A stretch of 64,000 nucleotides of DNA from Halobacillus litoralis (GTDB taxonomy: Bacteria; Bacillota; Bacilli; Bacillales; Halobacillaceae), in assembly GCF_009856445.1 (NCBI RefSeq), contig NZ_WMFA01000002.1, forward strand, positions 62,001-126,000, in the 5' to 3' direction. The notes under the pieces are model-generated. The model made no database searches and was not told the DNA's origin. It saw nothing but the letters and a program-made list of their open reading frames with translations. Below are positions 9,864 through 18,137 of this stretch, piece by piece; position 1 is the first letter of the stretch, and every line of letters starts with the position of its first letter. The position numbers and the translations under genes are program-made.

Positions 9864-11726
9864 ATGGAACATGGTGCATCAGTAACTTCTCTAGTTATTG
9901 TAATTATCGCAGCATTCATAACTCCCATTTTACTACACCGTTTTAAATTGAATATCATTCCGGTTGTAGTAGCAGAAATCATCGTAGGATTAATTATCGG
10001 CCAAAGTGGATTTGACATAGTAGAACAAGGAAGCTGGTTAGAGATCCTGTCAACATTAGGGTTCATTTTTCTGATGTTCCTCAGTGGGTTGGAAATTGAT
10101 TTTTCTATATTTGCAAGTAGAAAGAAAAAAGCGAAGCCGGAAAACAAAGGAACAGGTGCTCCGAATCCTGTATGGGTTGCGACCCTTGTCTTTATAGGAA
10201 TCTTCATTATCTCCTTAGCCCTTTCTTACATGTTTGTTTGGGCAGGTTTCATTGATAATGCATTCTTGATGACGCTGATCATTTCAACTATATCTTTAGG
10301 AGTGGTCGTGCCGACGTTGAAGGATGCACAGATGATGAAGACAACAATTGGTCAGACCATCCTTCTTATTGCGGTCATCGCCGACTTGGTAACCATGATT
10401 CTACTGGCTGTCTTCGTATCCATTTACGGAGAGAGTGGTGGAAACACATGGTTATTGCTCCTACTTTTTGCAGCGGGTGTTCTTTTCTATTACATCGGCA
10501 AAAAGTTCCGTCATCAGTCGTTTGTCGAGACGATGGCCAAAGGGACCATCCAGATCGATACGCGAGCTGTGTTCACACTCATCCTTCTGCTAGTCGCTTT
10601 ATCGGAAACGGTAGGGGCAGAGAACATCCTTGGTGCTTTCTTAGCAGGTACTCTCGTTTCCCTGCTGTCTCCCAACCCGGAGATGGTCAAACGGTTGGAC
10701 AGTTTCGGATATGGCTTTTTAATTCCAATCTTCTTCGTAATGGTTGGTGTGGAAATTGATATATGGAGTCTATTTACAGATTCCCGTGTTCTCATATTAA
10801 TTCCACTGTTATTTATCGCCTTGCTCGTCTCTAAGATTGTCCCTGCGTTAATTTTGAGTAAGTGGTACGATAAGAAAACGGTGTTTGGATCAGGCTTTAT
10901 TCTTACTTCCACACTCTCCCTTGTGATCGCTGCGGCAGCCATTGGGAAGCGGGAAGGAATGATCGATGACCAAATGGAAGGAGCCCTGATTCTAGTGGCT
11001 GTCCTGACATGTCTTGTGGCACCGATTGTCTTCAAAAAGATTTATGGACGTTTTGAGGATGAAGACCATAAGACGATCGTTTCCTTTATCGGTTCCAACC
11101 GCATGACCTTACCAGTGGTTCGAGAACTGGACATTCATGCTTATGAAACTCATCTATACCATACGAAAATGGATAAAATTGATGAGCGGATCAGCCGTAA
11201 TTGCTTTGATATCAAAGAGTTAGATGGATATGATGTTGAAAAGATGAAAGAACTTGGAGTTTTCGAGGTAGACTTGTTAGTCGCTTCTACGGGCGATGAA
11301 GAAAGAAATGCTGAGATCGCCCGGTTTGCGAAAGAACAAGGAGTAGAGCGAATCATTGTCCGAGTGGAGTCACCAGACTTATCTCAGGAAATGAAAGATC
11401 TCAATATCAATGTTTTCTCCGTATTCTTATCATCAAAAGCACTTCTTAAAGCGATGATTGAAGCGCCAAATGTTGTCGATATATTAACCAAACAGGATAG
11501 TGCGCTTTATCAAATCAATATGAACAACTCGGTTTATAATGGTATTCACCTTCGTGAGTTTCCTTTTACTGGTGATGTGATCATGGTCCGTATTTTCCGC
11601 GGGAAAGATTCCATCGTCCCTCACGGGGATACAGAATTGAAAATGGGTGACCGTTTGATCGTTACAGGCTCTCATGAGTACGTGGAAGAACTGAAATTGG
11701 AACTGGAATATTGTGAATGGTGTTAA
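9864..11726 (+). CDS. yjbQ: CPA2 cation:proton antiporter with RCK/TrkA domains (YjbQ)
   Basis: 620 residues. About 12 hydrophobic segments of the Na+/H+ exchanger (KefB-like) fold fill residues 10-390. A TrkA-N-like region (about 400-515) and a TrkA-C domain (about 535-620, ending in GDRLIVTGSHEYVEEL) follow. It probably exports K+ or Na+ in exchange for H+, with the RCK part gating on a nucleotide or ion. It lies 15 bases after mgtE with a good ribosome site, so the two ion transporters may be co-transcribed. Confidence 0.92.
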   Translation: MEHGASVTSLVIVIIAAFITPILLHRFKLNIIPVVVAEIIVGLIIGQSGFDIVEQGSWLEILSTLGFIFLMFLSGLEIDFSIFASRKKKAKPENKGTGAPNPVWVATLVFIGIFIISLALSYMFVWAGFIDNAFLMTLIISTISLGVVVPTLKDAQMMKTTIGQTILLIAVIADLVTMILLAVFVSIYGESGGNTWLLLLLFAAGVLFYYIGKKFRHQSFVETMAKGTIQIDTRAVFTLILLLVALSETVGAENILGAFLAGTLVSLLSPNPEMVKRLDSFGYGFLIPIFFVMVGVEIDIWSLFTDSRVLILIPLLFIALLVSKIVPALILSKWYDKKTVFGSGFILTSTLSLVIAAAAIGKREGMIDDQMEGALILVAVLTCLVAPIVFKKIYGRFEDEDHKTIVSFIGSNRMTLPVVRELDIHAYETHLYHTKMDKIDERISRNCFDIKELDGYDVEKMKELGVFEVDLLVASTGDEERNAEIARFAKEQGVERIIVRVESPDLSQEMKDLNINVFSVFLSSKALLKAMIEAPNVVDILTKQDSALYQINMNNSVYNGIHLREFPFTGDVIMVRIFRGKDSIVPHGDTELKMGDRLIVTGSHEYVEELKLELEYCEWC

Positions 11727-11731
11727 CCTAT

Positions 11732-11768
11732 AACCGCTCTTTCTCATCACGAGAAGGAGCGGTTTTTT
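11732..11768 (+). terminator. Terminator of mgtE-yjbQ
   Basis: AACCGCTC with a paired TTCTC/GAGAA extension and complement, followed by TTTTTT. Confidence 0.88.
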
Positions 11769-11786
11769 ATATTTCCCTTCTTCCAC

Positions 11787-11810
11787 TATAGCTCCCTTTA
11801 GTTGAAGACT
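11787..11810 (+). repeat. End fragment of the dispersed repeat family
   Basis: The segment AGCTCCCTTTAGTTGAAGAC nearly matches the terminus of the copy at 56622-56825 (on its minus strand, AGCTCCCTTTAGTGGAAGAC). Only this end is recognisable here. Confidence 0.5.
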
Positions 11811-11877
11811 TGTGTTCTTGTTTTTGGATAGGGAGTGGGCTTATGTGAGTGGAAATAGGGAATGGATAAAGGGAGGT

Positions 11878-11922
11878 TTGTTTTTCGAAAGTTTATGGTT
11901 TAAAATAGGAGCAGGTACTAAT
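11878..11922 (+). promoter_or_regulatory. fabI promoter with FapR-like operator
   Basis: TTGTTT (11878) and TAAAAT (11901) are spaced by 17 bases. Overlapping the -10 and start region is AGCAGGTACTAATA (11910-11923), whose reverse complement TATTAGTACCTGCT resembles the FapR half-site TTAGTACCT followed by a degenerate second arm. FapR represses lipid-synthesis genes, including fabI, in Bacillus and is released by malonyl-CoA. The position over the start site fits repression. The assignment is inferred from motif likeness. Confidence 0.55.
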
Positions 11923-11968
11923 AACAAATACTAATTCTTATACTACTACCTCAAGGAGGGTGTTCAAT

Positions 11969-12748
11969 ATGAACTTTTCACTAGAAGGACGCACGTATGT
12001 CGTCATGGGAGTGGCGAACAAACGAAGCATTGCCTGGGGAATTGCCCGCTCGCTTCACTCTGCTGGAGCACGTTTAATTTTTACAGTTGCATCAGAGCGT
12101 TTCAAAAAGTCGGTCCAGGATCTTGCTGACACTTTGGAAGGTGGCGAGGAGTCACTCGTCTATGAATGCGATGTAACAGACGATGAAGCGATCATCCAGA
12201 CGTTTGAACAGATCAGCAAAGATGTAGGGACGATTCACGGCCTTGCGCACTGTATCGCATTCGCGAATCGTGAAGAATTAAAAGATGAGTTCTTAAACAC
12301 AAGCCGGGACGGTTTTCTTACTGCCCACAACATCAGTTCTTACTCTCTCACTGCCGTCGCTCGTGCGGCTCAACCGTTAATGGCGGATGGAGGAAGTATC
12401 GTAACCCTTACTTATCTTGGTGGAGAACAAGTTGTGAAAAACTATAACGTCATGGGTGTAGCGAAAGCGAGCCTGGATGCCAGCGTCAAATACTTAGCGA
12501 ACGACCTCGGTAAACATAACATTCGGGTGAATGCTATTTCCGCCGGTCCAATCCGTACCCTTTCCGCTAAGGGAGTCGGAGATTTCAATCAAATTCTTAA
12601 AGTGATTGAGGAACGGGCACCATTGGGACGTCCTGTTACCCAAGAAGAAGTCGGTGACACCGGTTATTATTTAATGAGTGATTTATCCCGAGGTGTGACC
12701 GGAGAAGTAATTCACGTAGATTCCGGATTCAGCATTGTAGCCTATTGA
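11969..12748 (+). CDS. fabI: Enoyl-[acyl-carrier-protein] reductase FabI
   Basis: 259 residues of the SDR fold. The N-terminal GVANKRSIAWGIA is the FabI-type NAD(P)-binding loop, and the catalytic pair is the Tyr-x6-Lys of NYNVMGVAKASL. It carries out the last reduction of each fatty-acid elongation cycle in the cytosol. The start is ATG 11969 after AAGGAGGG; GTG 11960 lies inside the ribosome site. Monocistronic, with its own promoter and terminator. Confidence 0.96.
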   Translation: MNFSLEGRTYVVMGVANKRSIAWGIARSLHSAGARLIFTVASERFKKSVQDLADTLEGGEESLVYECDVTDDEAIIQTFEQISKDVGTIHGLAHCIAFANREELKDEFLNTSRDGFLTAHNISSYSLTAVARAAQPLMADGGSIVTLTYLGGEQVVKNYNVMGVAKASLDASVKYLANDLGKHNIRVNAISAGPIRTLSAKGVGDFNQILKVIEERAPLGRPVTQEEVGDTGYYLMSDLSRGVTGEVIHVDSGFSIVAY

Positions 12749-12758
12749 TTCAATTCCA

Positions 12759-12797
12759 AAACCCCGTTTCTACCTGGTGTAGAAACGGGTTTTTTAT
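12759..12797. terminator. Bidirectional terminator fabI/EAL gene
   Basis: The stem ACCCCGTTTCTAC/GTAGAAACGGGTT with a 5-base loop and flanking A and T runs lies between two convergent genes. Confidence 0.92.
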
Positions 12798-12802
12798 GAG
12801 AA

Positions 12803-13813
12803 TCACAATCGAAGATGCGGCCATATCTTTCCTTCCATTTTATTATCACAGGAGGCAACCAACCGCACCACTTCCGTTATGGGAAGCACTTTATTTCCAT
12901 TAGATCCTTGGATGAGGGCGAAGTGGTTATCATAATTTCCATGATAAGAAGAGATCCATGTCAATATCTCAGAGTATGTAGTCCACTTATCAATTTTCAA
13001 AGGAAACTTTTTACTGTTTCTTTCTTGCTTCAATTGTGCAGTAATGGATCTTGGCAACGGGGGAGGGGGATAACTTGGCTTTGCAAAATAATATCCTTGC
13101 ATAAAAGAGATTCCCATTTGAATTAAACGAAGACATTCGCCTTCTCTTTCCACTCCTTCTGCAATAATCCCTGCGCCTAACTTCTTTCCGATGTGTTGTA
13201 ATGCCTCCACCATGTATTGTTTTTCCCGAAATTGATCGATATCGGTAATTAGAGACCGGTCAATTTTTAAATAATCCGGTTTTAATTCAGATATCATTTG
13301 CAGTGAGGAATACCCTGCACCCACGTCATCAATCGCTATTTTAAATCCTTGTTTCCTATAATGTTCAAGAAGCTTTCGGAAGCCTTGAAAATCAGAAATG
13401 GCGGAGTGTTCCGTAACTTCAAAGACGATCTGGTCTGCGGTGACCCCTGTATTTTTTAATACGGTATGTGTGAAACCTGGAGTGAAAGACTCGTCATGAA
13501 TGACATTCGGAGTTAAATTCACCCACAATTGCTGTTCCTCATGCAGATGGTGGGCAATTGAATCGATGGCAAGCTCTCGTGTATGTTTTTCGAGTTGAAA
13601 TAATCGGTTCGTTTGATCGGCAAACTGGAAAAGCTCGACGGGGTTGTTAAAGGAAGCGTTCGGTGGGAATCTTGTCAGCGCTTCGTAACCGATCACACAT
13701 TCTTTATGTATATCGACGAGGGGTTGATAATGCATGAAAAGCTTGTCTTCCTTCATATATGTAGCAAATACATCTTCTGATGACATATGCTCTCGATGTT
13801 GAGCAAGGCTCAT
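12803..13813 (-). CDS. EAL-domain cyclic-di-GMP phosphodiesterase
   Basis: 336 residues with an EAL domain at about 20-260. Catalytic and metal-binding motifs are intact: YEALTR (EAL box), VNLTPN, FEVTEHS, IDDVGAGYSS, LKIDRSL, AEGVERE and a final QGYYFAKP. There is no GGDEF partner domain and no membrane segment. The C-terminal 75 residues, beginning with a PPPPL stretch, may form a small sensory domain of the kind seen in YkuI. It probably degrades c-di-GMP in the cytosol. It sits between fabI and the coat genes, a position with no such gene in B. subtilis. Confidence 0.88.
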   Translation of the reverse strand: MSLAQHREHMSSEDVFATYMKEDKLFMHYQPLVDIHKECVIGYEALTRFPPNASFNNPVELFQFADQTNRLFQLEKHTRELAIDSIAHHLHEEQQLWVNLTPNVIHDESFTPGFTHTVLKNTGVTADQIVFEVTEHSAISDFQGFRKLLEHYRKQGFKIAIDDVGAGYSSLQMISELKPDYLKIDRSLITDIDQFREKQYMVEALQHIGKKLGAGIIAEGVEREGECLRLIQMGISFMQGYYFAKPSYPPPPLPRSITAQLKQERNSKKFPLKIDKWTTYSEILTWISSYHGNYDNHFALIQGSNGNKVLPITEVVRLVASCDNKMEGKIWPHLRL

Positions 13814-13933
13814 GAAAACACTCCTAATCTGTGGTCTACATTTACTTTATCAATCGTAAGATAAAAGAATAATCGGGTTCTGTTAAATTAGTGTAAAATT
13901 TTGAGAGGTTTTGTCAAATGAGGACAGAAGTGA

Positions 13934-13962
13934 ACATGGTCTGCACCTTGGGCATATATATA
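13934..13962 (+). promoter_or_regulatory. Sigma-K-like promoter of cotO
   Basis: AC at 13934 is followed 17 bases later by CATATATAT. The spacing and CATA agree with the sigma-K pattern AC-N16/17-CATANNNTA, but the last two bases are not canonical. About 35 bases upstream of the cotO start. Confidence 0.4.
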
Positions 13963-13995
13963 CAATGATGACCGAATGGAAAAGGAGAGATCTTG

Positions 13996-14538
13996 ATGGC
14001 AGAAGAAAAGAGACTTGCTAAGCAGCCGATGCTTTATATTGTTCAGCCTAAAGGCTTGAAACCAGCGGAAGTTCCCATGCAAACAAGCTTTCGAAGCCAA
14101 CGGCCTTCTAAAAAAGAAGAGAAGACAGAGCAGCCGCAGGCAGAAACTCCATCGACTGAGCATGAAATACGGATGCGCAGACAGAACTCCCCCCACCGTC
14201 AAGAGCTGGCCAAATTGAACAGATCCGATGAGGTGGAGACAAGTGGTAAAGAAAAGGGAGGTGACCCTTCCTCTGTAAGTACAGAAGAAAAGGATGCACC
14301 TCGCGACCGCAGGCAGCGCTTCCATGACATGACGCTTGAGGAAAAAGTTTTATATTTCTTCAATCTTTCCCCTCACGTACCGAAAATGAAGTGTGAAGTT
14401 TCTACAGAGGATGAAAGCTACCGAGGGTATATTACGGACTATGTAGATGGAGTCGTGCATATGAAGGTTTTCCAACGCCCATTTCAGCGGGAGGTAGTGT
14501 TTGAGGAAATTAAAGATATTAGGCTTCTAGGGTTTTAA
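13996..14538 (+). CDS. cotO: Spore coat protein CotO
   Basis: 180 residues. The N-terminus (LAKQPMLYIVQP...EVPMQTSF) resembles CotO/YjbX. A long polar, lysine- and glutamate-rich linker (about 35-110) and a compact C-terminal domain from FHDMTLEEKVLYF to the end follow. CotO is a mother-cell morphogenetic protein needed for outer coat assembly. The start is ATG 13996 with AAAGGAGAG. It sits between fabI and cotZ, as in B. subtilis (yjbW-yjbX-cotZ). Confidence 0.82.
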   Translation: MAEEKRLAKQPMLYIVQPKGLKPAEVPMQTSFRSQRPSKKEEKTEQPQAETPSTEHEIRMRRQNSPHRQELAKLNRSDEVETSGKEKGGDPSSVSTEEKDAPRDRRQRFHDMTLEEKVLYFFNLSPHVPKMKCEVSTEDESYRGYITDYVDGVVHMKVFQRPFQREVVFEEIKDIRLLGF

Positions 14539-14545
14539 TGAATGA

Positions 14546-14577
14546 TAAAAAAACCGCGCGTTTGTGCGCGGTTTTTT
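14546..14577. terminator. Terminator cotO/cotZ
   Basis: AAAAAACCGCGC paired with GCGCGGTTTTTT between convergent genes. Confidence 0.9.
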
Positions 14578-14584
14578 GTGAATC

Positions 14585-15082
14585 TTAAAGAGTTGCTGCT
14601 GCCGGTAGACATGTTACGTGGCAGAAGCAATTCAAGTCTACTGTGATACAGATTCCTGAAGCACGAAGGTTTCTGCAGCTTTGGTCAGCTGGTGATTTTG
14701 GATCGAAACCTCTGTGATGTCTGGATCCTTCCACGTCGTCATCGTCGTCATCATGCCAGCGGTCAGCAAAAAGAAGTTCAAGGATGGCGCAACCATCGTC
14801 ATCTACAGATTTAACTCTGAAGAAGAAGCTTCCTTTCACTTCACAGTCGTCGCCACTTCGTTTTGAACCGTACCCTTTAAAAGGTGTGCATCCATCTTTG
14901 CAGTAAAGAATGACAGGAACCGTATCAAACCCGGAACCTCCACCAGTGTCACCTAAAAGGTCTGCGATTGAACGCTCACAGCTTGTTGTGCAATCGTGCA
15001 TGACGTCATTCTGTGCATCGACGATATCTTTAAGAATATCAATCACACATGAACCTGAATCGTATTTTTTTCCACAGCTCAT
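14585..15082 (-). CDS. cotZ: Cysteine-rich coat/crust protein CotZ (CotY/CotZ family)
   Basis: 165 residues with 13 cysteines. The C-terminal signature IC-I-VDLNCFCHVTCL matches the CotY/CotZ family, which forms disulfide-linked lattices of the spore crust or exosporium base. An insertion rich in Asp and His (RWHDDDDDDV, then RHHR, about 109-122) is unusual compared with B. subtilis CotZ and could bind cations; that is inference. It has its own sigma-K-type promoter on the minus strand and is convergent with cotO. Confidence 0.9.
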   Translation of the reverse strand: MSCGKKYDSGSCVIDILKDIVDAQNDVMHDCTTSCERSIADLLGDTGGGSGFDTVPVILYCKDGCTPFKGYGSKRSGDDCEVKGSFFFRVKSVDDDGCAILELLFADRWHDDDDDDVEGSRHHRGFDPKSPADQSCRNLRASGICITVDLNCFCHVTCLPAAATL

Positions 15083-15126
15083 TTTCTAATTTCCCCTTTC
15101 CATACGCATTGACGTATTGTCTTTAC

Positions 15127-15153
15127 TAGAATATGAATTGTGTCCGTGTCGGT
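15127..15153 (-). promoter_or_regulatory. Sigma-K promoter of cotZ
   Basis: On the minus strand AC (15153-15152), 16 bases, then CATATTCTA (15135-15127), an exact match to AC-N16/17-CATANNNTA. It lies about 45 bases upstream of the cotZ start. Confidence 0.7.
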
Positions 15154-15216
15154 GTGGGCATTTGTCTCTTTTCTCTTCATCCGGACTTTTTTTGTCTTTC
15201 ATGGGCAGGAGACTAT

Positions 15217-15244
15217 ACCCAACAGGGGCAAACGCCATAGAGTA
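15217..15244 (+). promoter_or_regulatory. Sigma-K promoter of the 76-aa charged protein gene
   Basis: AC at 15217, 17 bases, then CATAGAGTA at 15236-15244, an exact match to the sigma-K pattern. The start codon is 29 bases further on. Confidence 0.65.
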
Positions 15245-15273
15245 GAAGTGAATTCGAATAAGGAGTGAATGGA

Positions 15274-15504
15274 ATGTCTGATAAAAAGAAGGTCATCCAT
15301 GTGAAAGACCTTGTCATTAAAGCGGATAATGTCGTCATCGAGCCTCAGCGTCATGACCGTCATGACCGTGACGACCGTGTCGATCCATTTTTCGGCGGAC
15401 CGAAACGACGTAGAGAAGAAGATGTAAGAGATGAAAGCAGTTCAAGTAAACGTCGCCATGAAGATGAATCTTCCGACCGCCGTGGGGGATTCCGTTGGTT
15501 CTAA
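15274..15504 (+). CDS. Small highly charged protein, probable spore coat component
   Basis: 76 residues. An N-terminal KKVIHVKDLVIKADNVVIEP beta-like segment is followed by a low-complexity tail of Arg, Asp, His and Glu (RHDRHDRDDR, KRRREED) and a terminal GGFRWF. The start is ATG 15274 after AAGGAGTG; an upstream in-frame ATG at 15265 precedes that site. Divergent from cotZ, with a matching sigma-K promoter, which points to late mother-cell expression and the spore surface. I do not recognise a named family. Confidence 0.7.
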   Translation: MSDKKKVIHVKDLVIKADNVVIEPQRHDRHDRDDRVDPFFGGPKRRREEDVRDESSSSKRRHEDESSDRRGGFRWF

Positions 15505-15519
15505 GTAAATAAAGAATGG

Positions 15520-15549
15520 GCCACTACAAGGAACGTAGTGGCTTTTTCT
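15520..15549 (+). terminator. Terminator of the charged protein gene
   Basis: GCCACTAC/GTAGTGGC stem with a 7-base loop and TTTTTCTT tail; the yjcA start lies 19 bases beyond, so readthrough may feed yjcA. Confidence 0.82.
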
Positions 15550-15567
15550 TCATGGGAGAGAGGGAAA

Positions 15568-15897
15568 ATGATGTTAAGTGTGATGGAAATCGTATTGCTG
15601 GCACTGGCCACTTTTCGTCTGACACGTCTCATTGTCAGAGATTACATCATGGAATGGGTACGCCGACCTTTTATAGACGTGAAGGTCATCCAGAATGAGC
15701 ACGGCATTGAAGAAGAATGGGTGGAACCAAAAGGTTTTGTCGGTGAAGGACTCAGTTGTCAATGGTGTGTGGGTGTGTGGTCTGCTTTCATAATGCTTTT
15801 CTTCTATATAATAATTCCGTATGGAGAGTGGCTGGTGCTATTACTCGCTCTGGCTGGTTTGCAATCCATCATTTATACGTGGGTCGACCGACAGTGA
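15568..15897 (+). CDS. yjcA: DUF1360 sporulation membrane protein YjcA
   Basis: 109 residues. The DUF1360 hallmark FRLTRLIVRD near the N-terminus and the CQWCVGVW motif are present, with two or three hydrophobic segments. YjcA is a sporulation-induced protein of unknown biochemical role. The start is taken at ATG 15568 (or the next ATG, 15571) after GGGAGAGAGGG. It stands after the coat genes as in B. subtilis and shares a GTGA overlap with the next frame. Confidence 0.85.
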   Translation: MMLSVMEIVLLALATFRLTRLIVRDYIMEWVRRPFIDVKVIQNEHGIEEEWVEPKGFVGEGLSCQWCVGVWSAFIMLFFYIIIPYGEWLVLLLALAGLQSIIYTWVDRQ

Positions 15898-16109
15898 CGG
15901 ATAAAAAAGAAAAGTCTTTGTTTGAAGTATTAAAGGAAATTGATATGGAAACGTCGAAAATGAATGGAATCATTAAACATCCTGAAAAGAAATTCAACGG
16001 ATGGGAAAAGGACTTTCAGGCCTGGGATCGTCGCTTCTCGAAGCGGATGACGGATATGGAAAAGTTTCTAAACAAACAAATGGGAAAGATGGAACGTTTC
16101 TTTGAGTAG
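15894..16109 (+). CDS. Small helical protein downstream of yjcA, unknown
   Basis: 71 residues, charged and probably helical (LKEIDMETSKMNG..., KRMTDMEKFLNKQMGKMERFF), with no membrane segment. The start is inferred to be GTG 15894, overlapping the yjcA stop (GTGA), so translation would be coupled; no independent ribosome site is visible. A longer in-frame extension to 15756 overlaps yjcA throughout and is unlikely. Function unknown. Confidence 0.5.
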   Translation: MTDKKEKSLFEVLKEIDMETSKMNGIIKHPEKKFNGWEKDFQAWDRRFSKRMTDMEKFLNKQMGKMERFFE

Positions 16110-16144
16110 GAAAAAAGGTATAGATAATCAAAGGAGGCGTCGGG

Positions 16145-16444
16145 ATGGGATATATTCTGCCTGTCAATCACTATCAGTACCAGGATTATCAAATCAGAAC
16201 GACCCAGCATGAGCGTTCACCTTTTGTCCTTGAAAGAATTCTCAAAGCCACGTTGGATAACAAGATGAAACACAATCAAACTCGTGAACAGGACCCTTTG
16301 GGTAACCAGCGGAGGAGTTCAATCCACATACCCGCGAATACCCATGCAGTAAACGGCTTTTACCCTTCATTTCAGAGAAGTGGGACAGAGAAGATTCTTT
16401 CTCGTATGACAGGAAAAGGGCGTCACTTTAGCGAAACTGTATGA
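16145..16444 (+). CDS. Hypothetical protein, 99 aa
   Basis: The start is ATG 16145 after a strong AAAGGAGG. The N-terminus MGYILPVNHYQYQDYQIR is aromatic and Gln-rich; the rest is basic and polar, with no membrane segment. It lies between the yjcA pair and the metallo-hydrolase gene, all in the same direction with short gaps. The family was not recognised; spore association is only suggested by position. Confidence 0.6.
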   Translation: MGYILPVNHYQYQDYQIRTTQHERSPFVLERILKATLDNKMKHNQTREQDPLGNQRRSSIHIPANTHAVNGFYPSFQRSGTEKILSRMTGKGRHFSETV

Positions 16445-16466
16445 AAAAGCTAAAGGAGTCGTGGTT

Positions 16467-17366
16467 ATGTCTTTTCAGCAGTTGAATGAATGGTGTTATT
16501 ATTATCAGAGTTCCGTTAATATTGGATACGTACATGATGGGGAGGATGGGTTACTCATCGATGCAGGAATCGATGCTTCATCCGTGAAAAAGGTGCTCAA
16601 GGAACTTGAGAAAAGGAATCTTCCTTTGACGCACCTTTTTATTACCCATGCCCACGCAGATCATTATGGAGGAGCCCGCTTTGTTCAGGAAAATTATAAT
16701 GTACATACCGTCGCTCCTGTATTTGAAGAAGCTATTTTAAGAAATCCAAGCATGGAACCTCTTTATTTATTCGGAGGGAATGACCCGCTTCCGGAGTTAC
16801 ATAATAAATTTTTGGAAGGTCCGGCGGTTCGGGTGGATGAAGTCGTGGGGGAAGGGAAAGTAGGGTTTGGTTCGCTAACAGCGGAAGCTTACCATCTTCC
16901 TGGTCATAGTTATCATCAGTTGGCCTTAAAAGTCCATGAAATTCTCTATGCGGCTGACTGCTATTTTAGTGTAGATACGCTGAAGAAGCACAAAATTCCT
17001 TTTTTGACGGATGTCAGTTTGACACTGGACAGTTTAGACCGTGTCTCTCAAATTCCATGCAGTGGGGCGGTTCCTGGTCATGGGAAGTTTGAAGCCAATC
17101 CTATGCTGACGATACAAAACAACATGGATTACCATGAACAGCTGTCTGCCTGGCTGCATCAATACCTTGCTGAAGAGGGACTGGTTGCACACGAAGTCAT
17201 CGTCAGGGCGATGTGTAACCAATACAATGTCGAAGCCCAGGGTTTATCCCAATGGCTGTTATTCAGAACGGCGGTCACTGCCTATTTGATTGGATTAAAA
17301 AAAGCGGGCCTCGTAGAGGACCGCATCATGAACAATACGTGGAGTTTTTCTATCACAGACCAATAA
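16467..17366 (+). CDS. MBL-fold metallo-hydrolase
   Basis: 299 residues with the zinc motif THAHADH (about residues 55-61), a further metal histidine in LPGHSYHQ, an Asp in YAADCYF and a late His in VPGHGKF. The C-terminal helical domain resembles that of YqjP/YtnP-type hydrolases. The substrate is unknown. The start is ATG 16467, 8 bases after AAAGGAG; GTG 16461 is too close. Its 3' end overlaps that of the convergent DUF421 gene by 14 bases. Confidence 0.88.
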   Translation: MSFQQLNEWCYYYQSSVNIGYVHDGEDGLLIDAGIDASSVKKVLKELEKRNLPLTHLFITHAHADHYGGARFVQENYNVHTVAPVFEEAILRNPSMEPLYLFGGNDPLPELHNKFLEGPAVRVDEVVGEGKVGFGSLTAEAYHLPGHSYHQLALKVHEILYAADCYFSVDTLKKHKIPFLTDVSLTLDSLDRVSQIPCSGAVPGHGKFEANPMLTIQNNMDYHEQLSAWLHQYLAEEGLVAHEVIVRAMCNQYNVEAQGLSQWLLFRTAVTAYLIGLKKAGLVEDRIMNNTWSFSITDQ

Positions 17367-18030
17367 CGTATAAATCCGGCTCGCCTTCTTTGTGTTCCGC
17401 GTACATGATTTCAGCAGGATCGTTGAAGTTCTGTGCTCTCAGTTGATCTTTTAGCCACTTCTCATCCAAACCTGCTTCTTTGAGATTATCCCATACGACT
17501 TCTCCATCACTAATGATCGTACGAGGGAGAGGAACGGGTTGAGGGGCTAAGTTCATATCATCACGAGTGACATTTTGGTACTGGGATGATTTCAACACAG
17601 AAATTGTACCATCTGTTTCAAGGACAGCATATTGAACTTCCTGTATAGAAAAAACATCCTTAGAGCGCAGCAAGTGCTGGAGTTGATTAAGGTCCAGCTT
17701 ATTCTTCTTCAACTGATCACGATCGATTTTTCCTTTATATATGACGAGGGAAGGGCTTCCTTCCAATATCTTACGTGTTCCTTTGAATTTTTGGGTGATC
17801 ACTTCCGTGGTTAAGATGAGAATAGTCCACAACAGGATGGCAAAGCCGACATCAAGAATTCCGACTTCTTCATCGTATAAAGCATTACCGACCAGTTCTC
17901 CAAGGACGAGAGCAGAAATGAAGTCAAATGCCGTAATTTGGGTGATCTGTGTTTTTCCAAGCAATTTTGTCATAATAAATAGTGCAGTAAAACCAAAAAG
18001 TGTTTCCAAAGTAATTTGTAAGTATTCCAT
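17353..18030 (-). CDS. DUF421 (YetF/YkjA-like) membrane protein
   Basis: 225 residues: three N-terminal hydrophobic segments (about 1-85), then a soluble part with the DUF421 signatures QITAFDFISALVLGELVGNAL and the SLVIYKGKID...L-L-LLR block. In Bacillus, paralogues such as YetF are inner-membrane proteins of the spore or stress response with unknown activity. The start is chosen at ATG 18030; GTG 18039 is too close to the AAGGG ribosome site. Confidence 0.85.
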   Translation of the reverse strand: MEYLQITLETLFGFTALFIMTKLLGKTQITQITAFDFISALVLGELVGNALYDEEVGILDVGFAILLWTILILTTEVITQKFKGTRKILEGSPSLVIYKGKIDRDQLKKNKLDLNQLQHLLRSKDVFSIQEVQYAVLETDGTISVLKSSQYQNVTRDDMNLAPQPVPLPRTIISDGEVVWDNLKEAGLDEKWLKDQLRAQNFNDPAEIMYAEHKEGEPDLYVIGL

Positions 18031-18093
18031 ACTTCTCACGACCCTTATCTGTAGCCTATACGCATCATTTTAGACAAAAGGGTCTGAGGATAA

Positions 18094-18127
18094 ACGAAAA
18101 AAACTCCGGAATCCCGGAGTTTTTTTC
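18094..18127 (-). terminator. Terminator of yjcH-yjcG-yjcF
   Basis: AAAAAAACTCCGG paired with CCGGAGTTTTTTT; symmetrical, so it can work on either strand. Confidence 0.9.
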
Positions 18128-18137
18128 GTTTATCATT

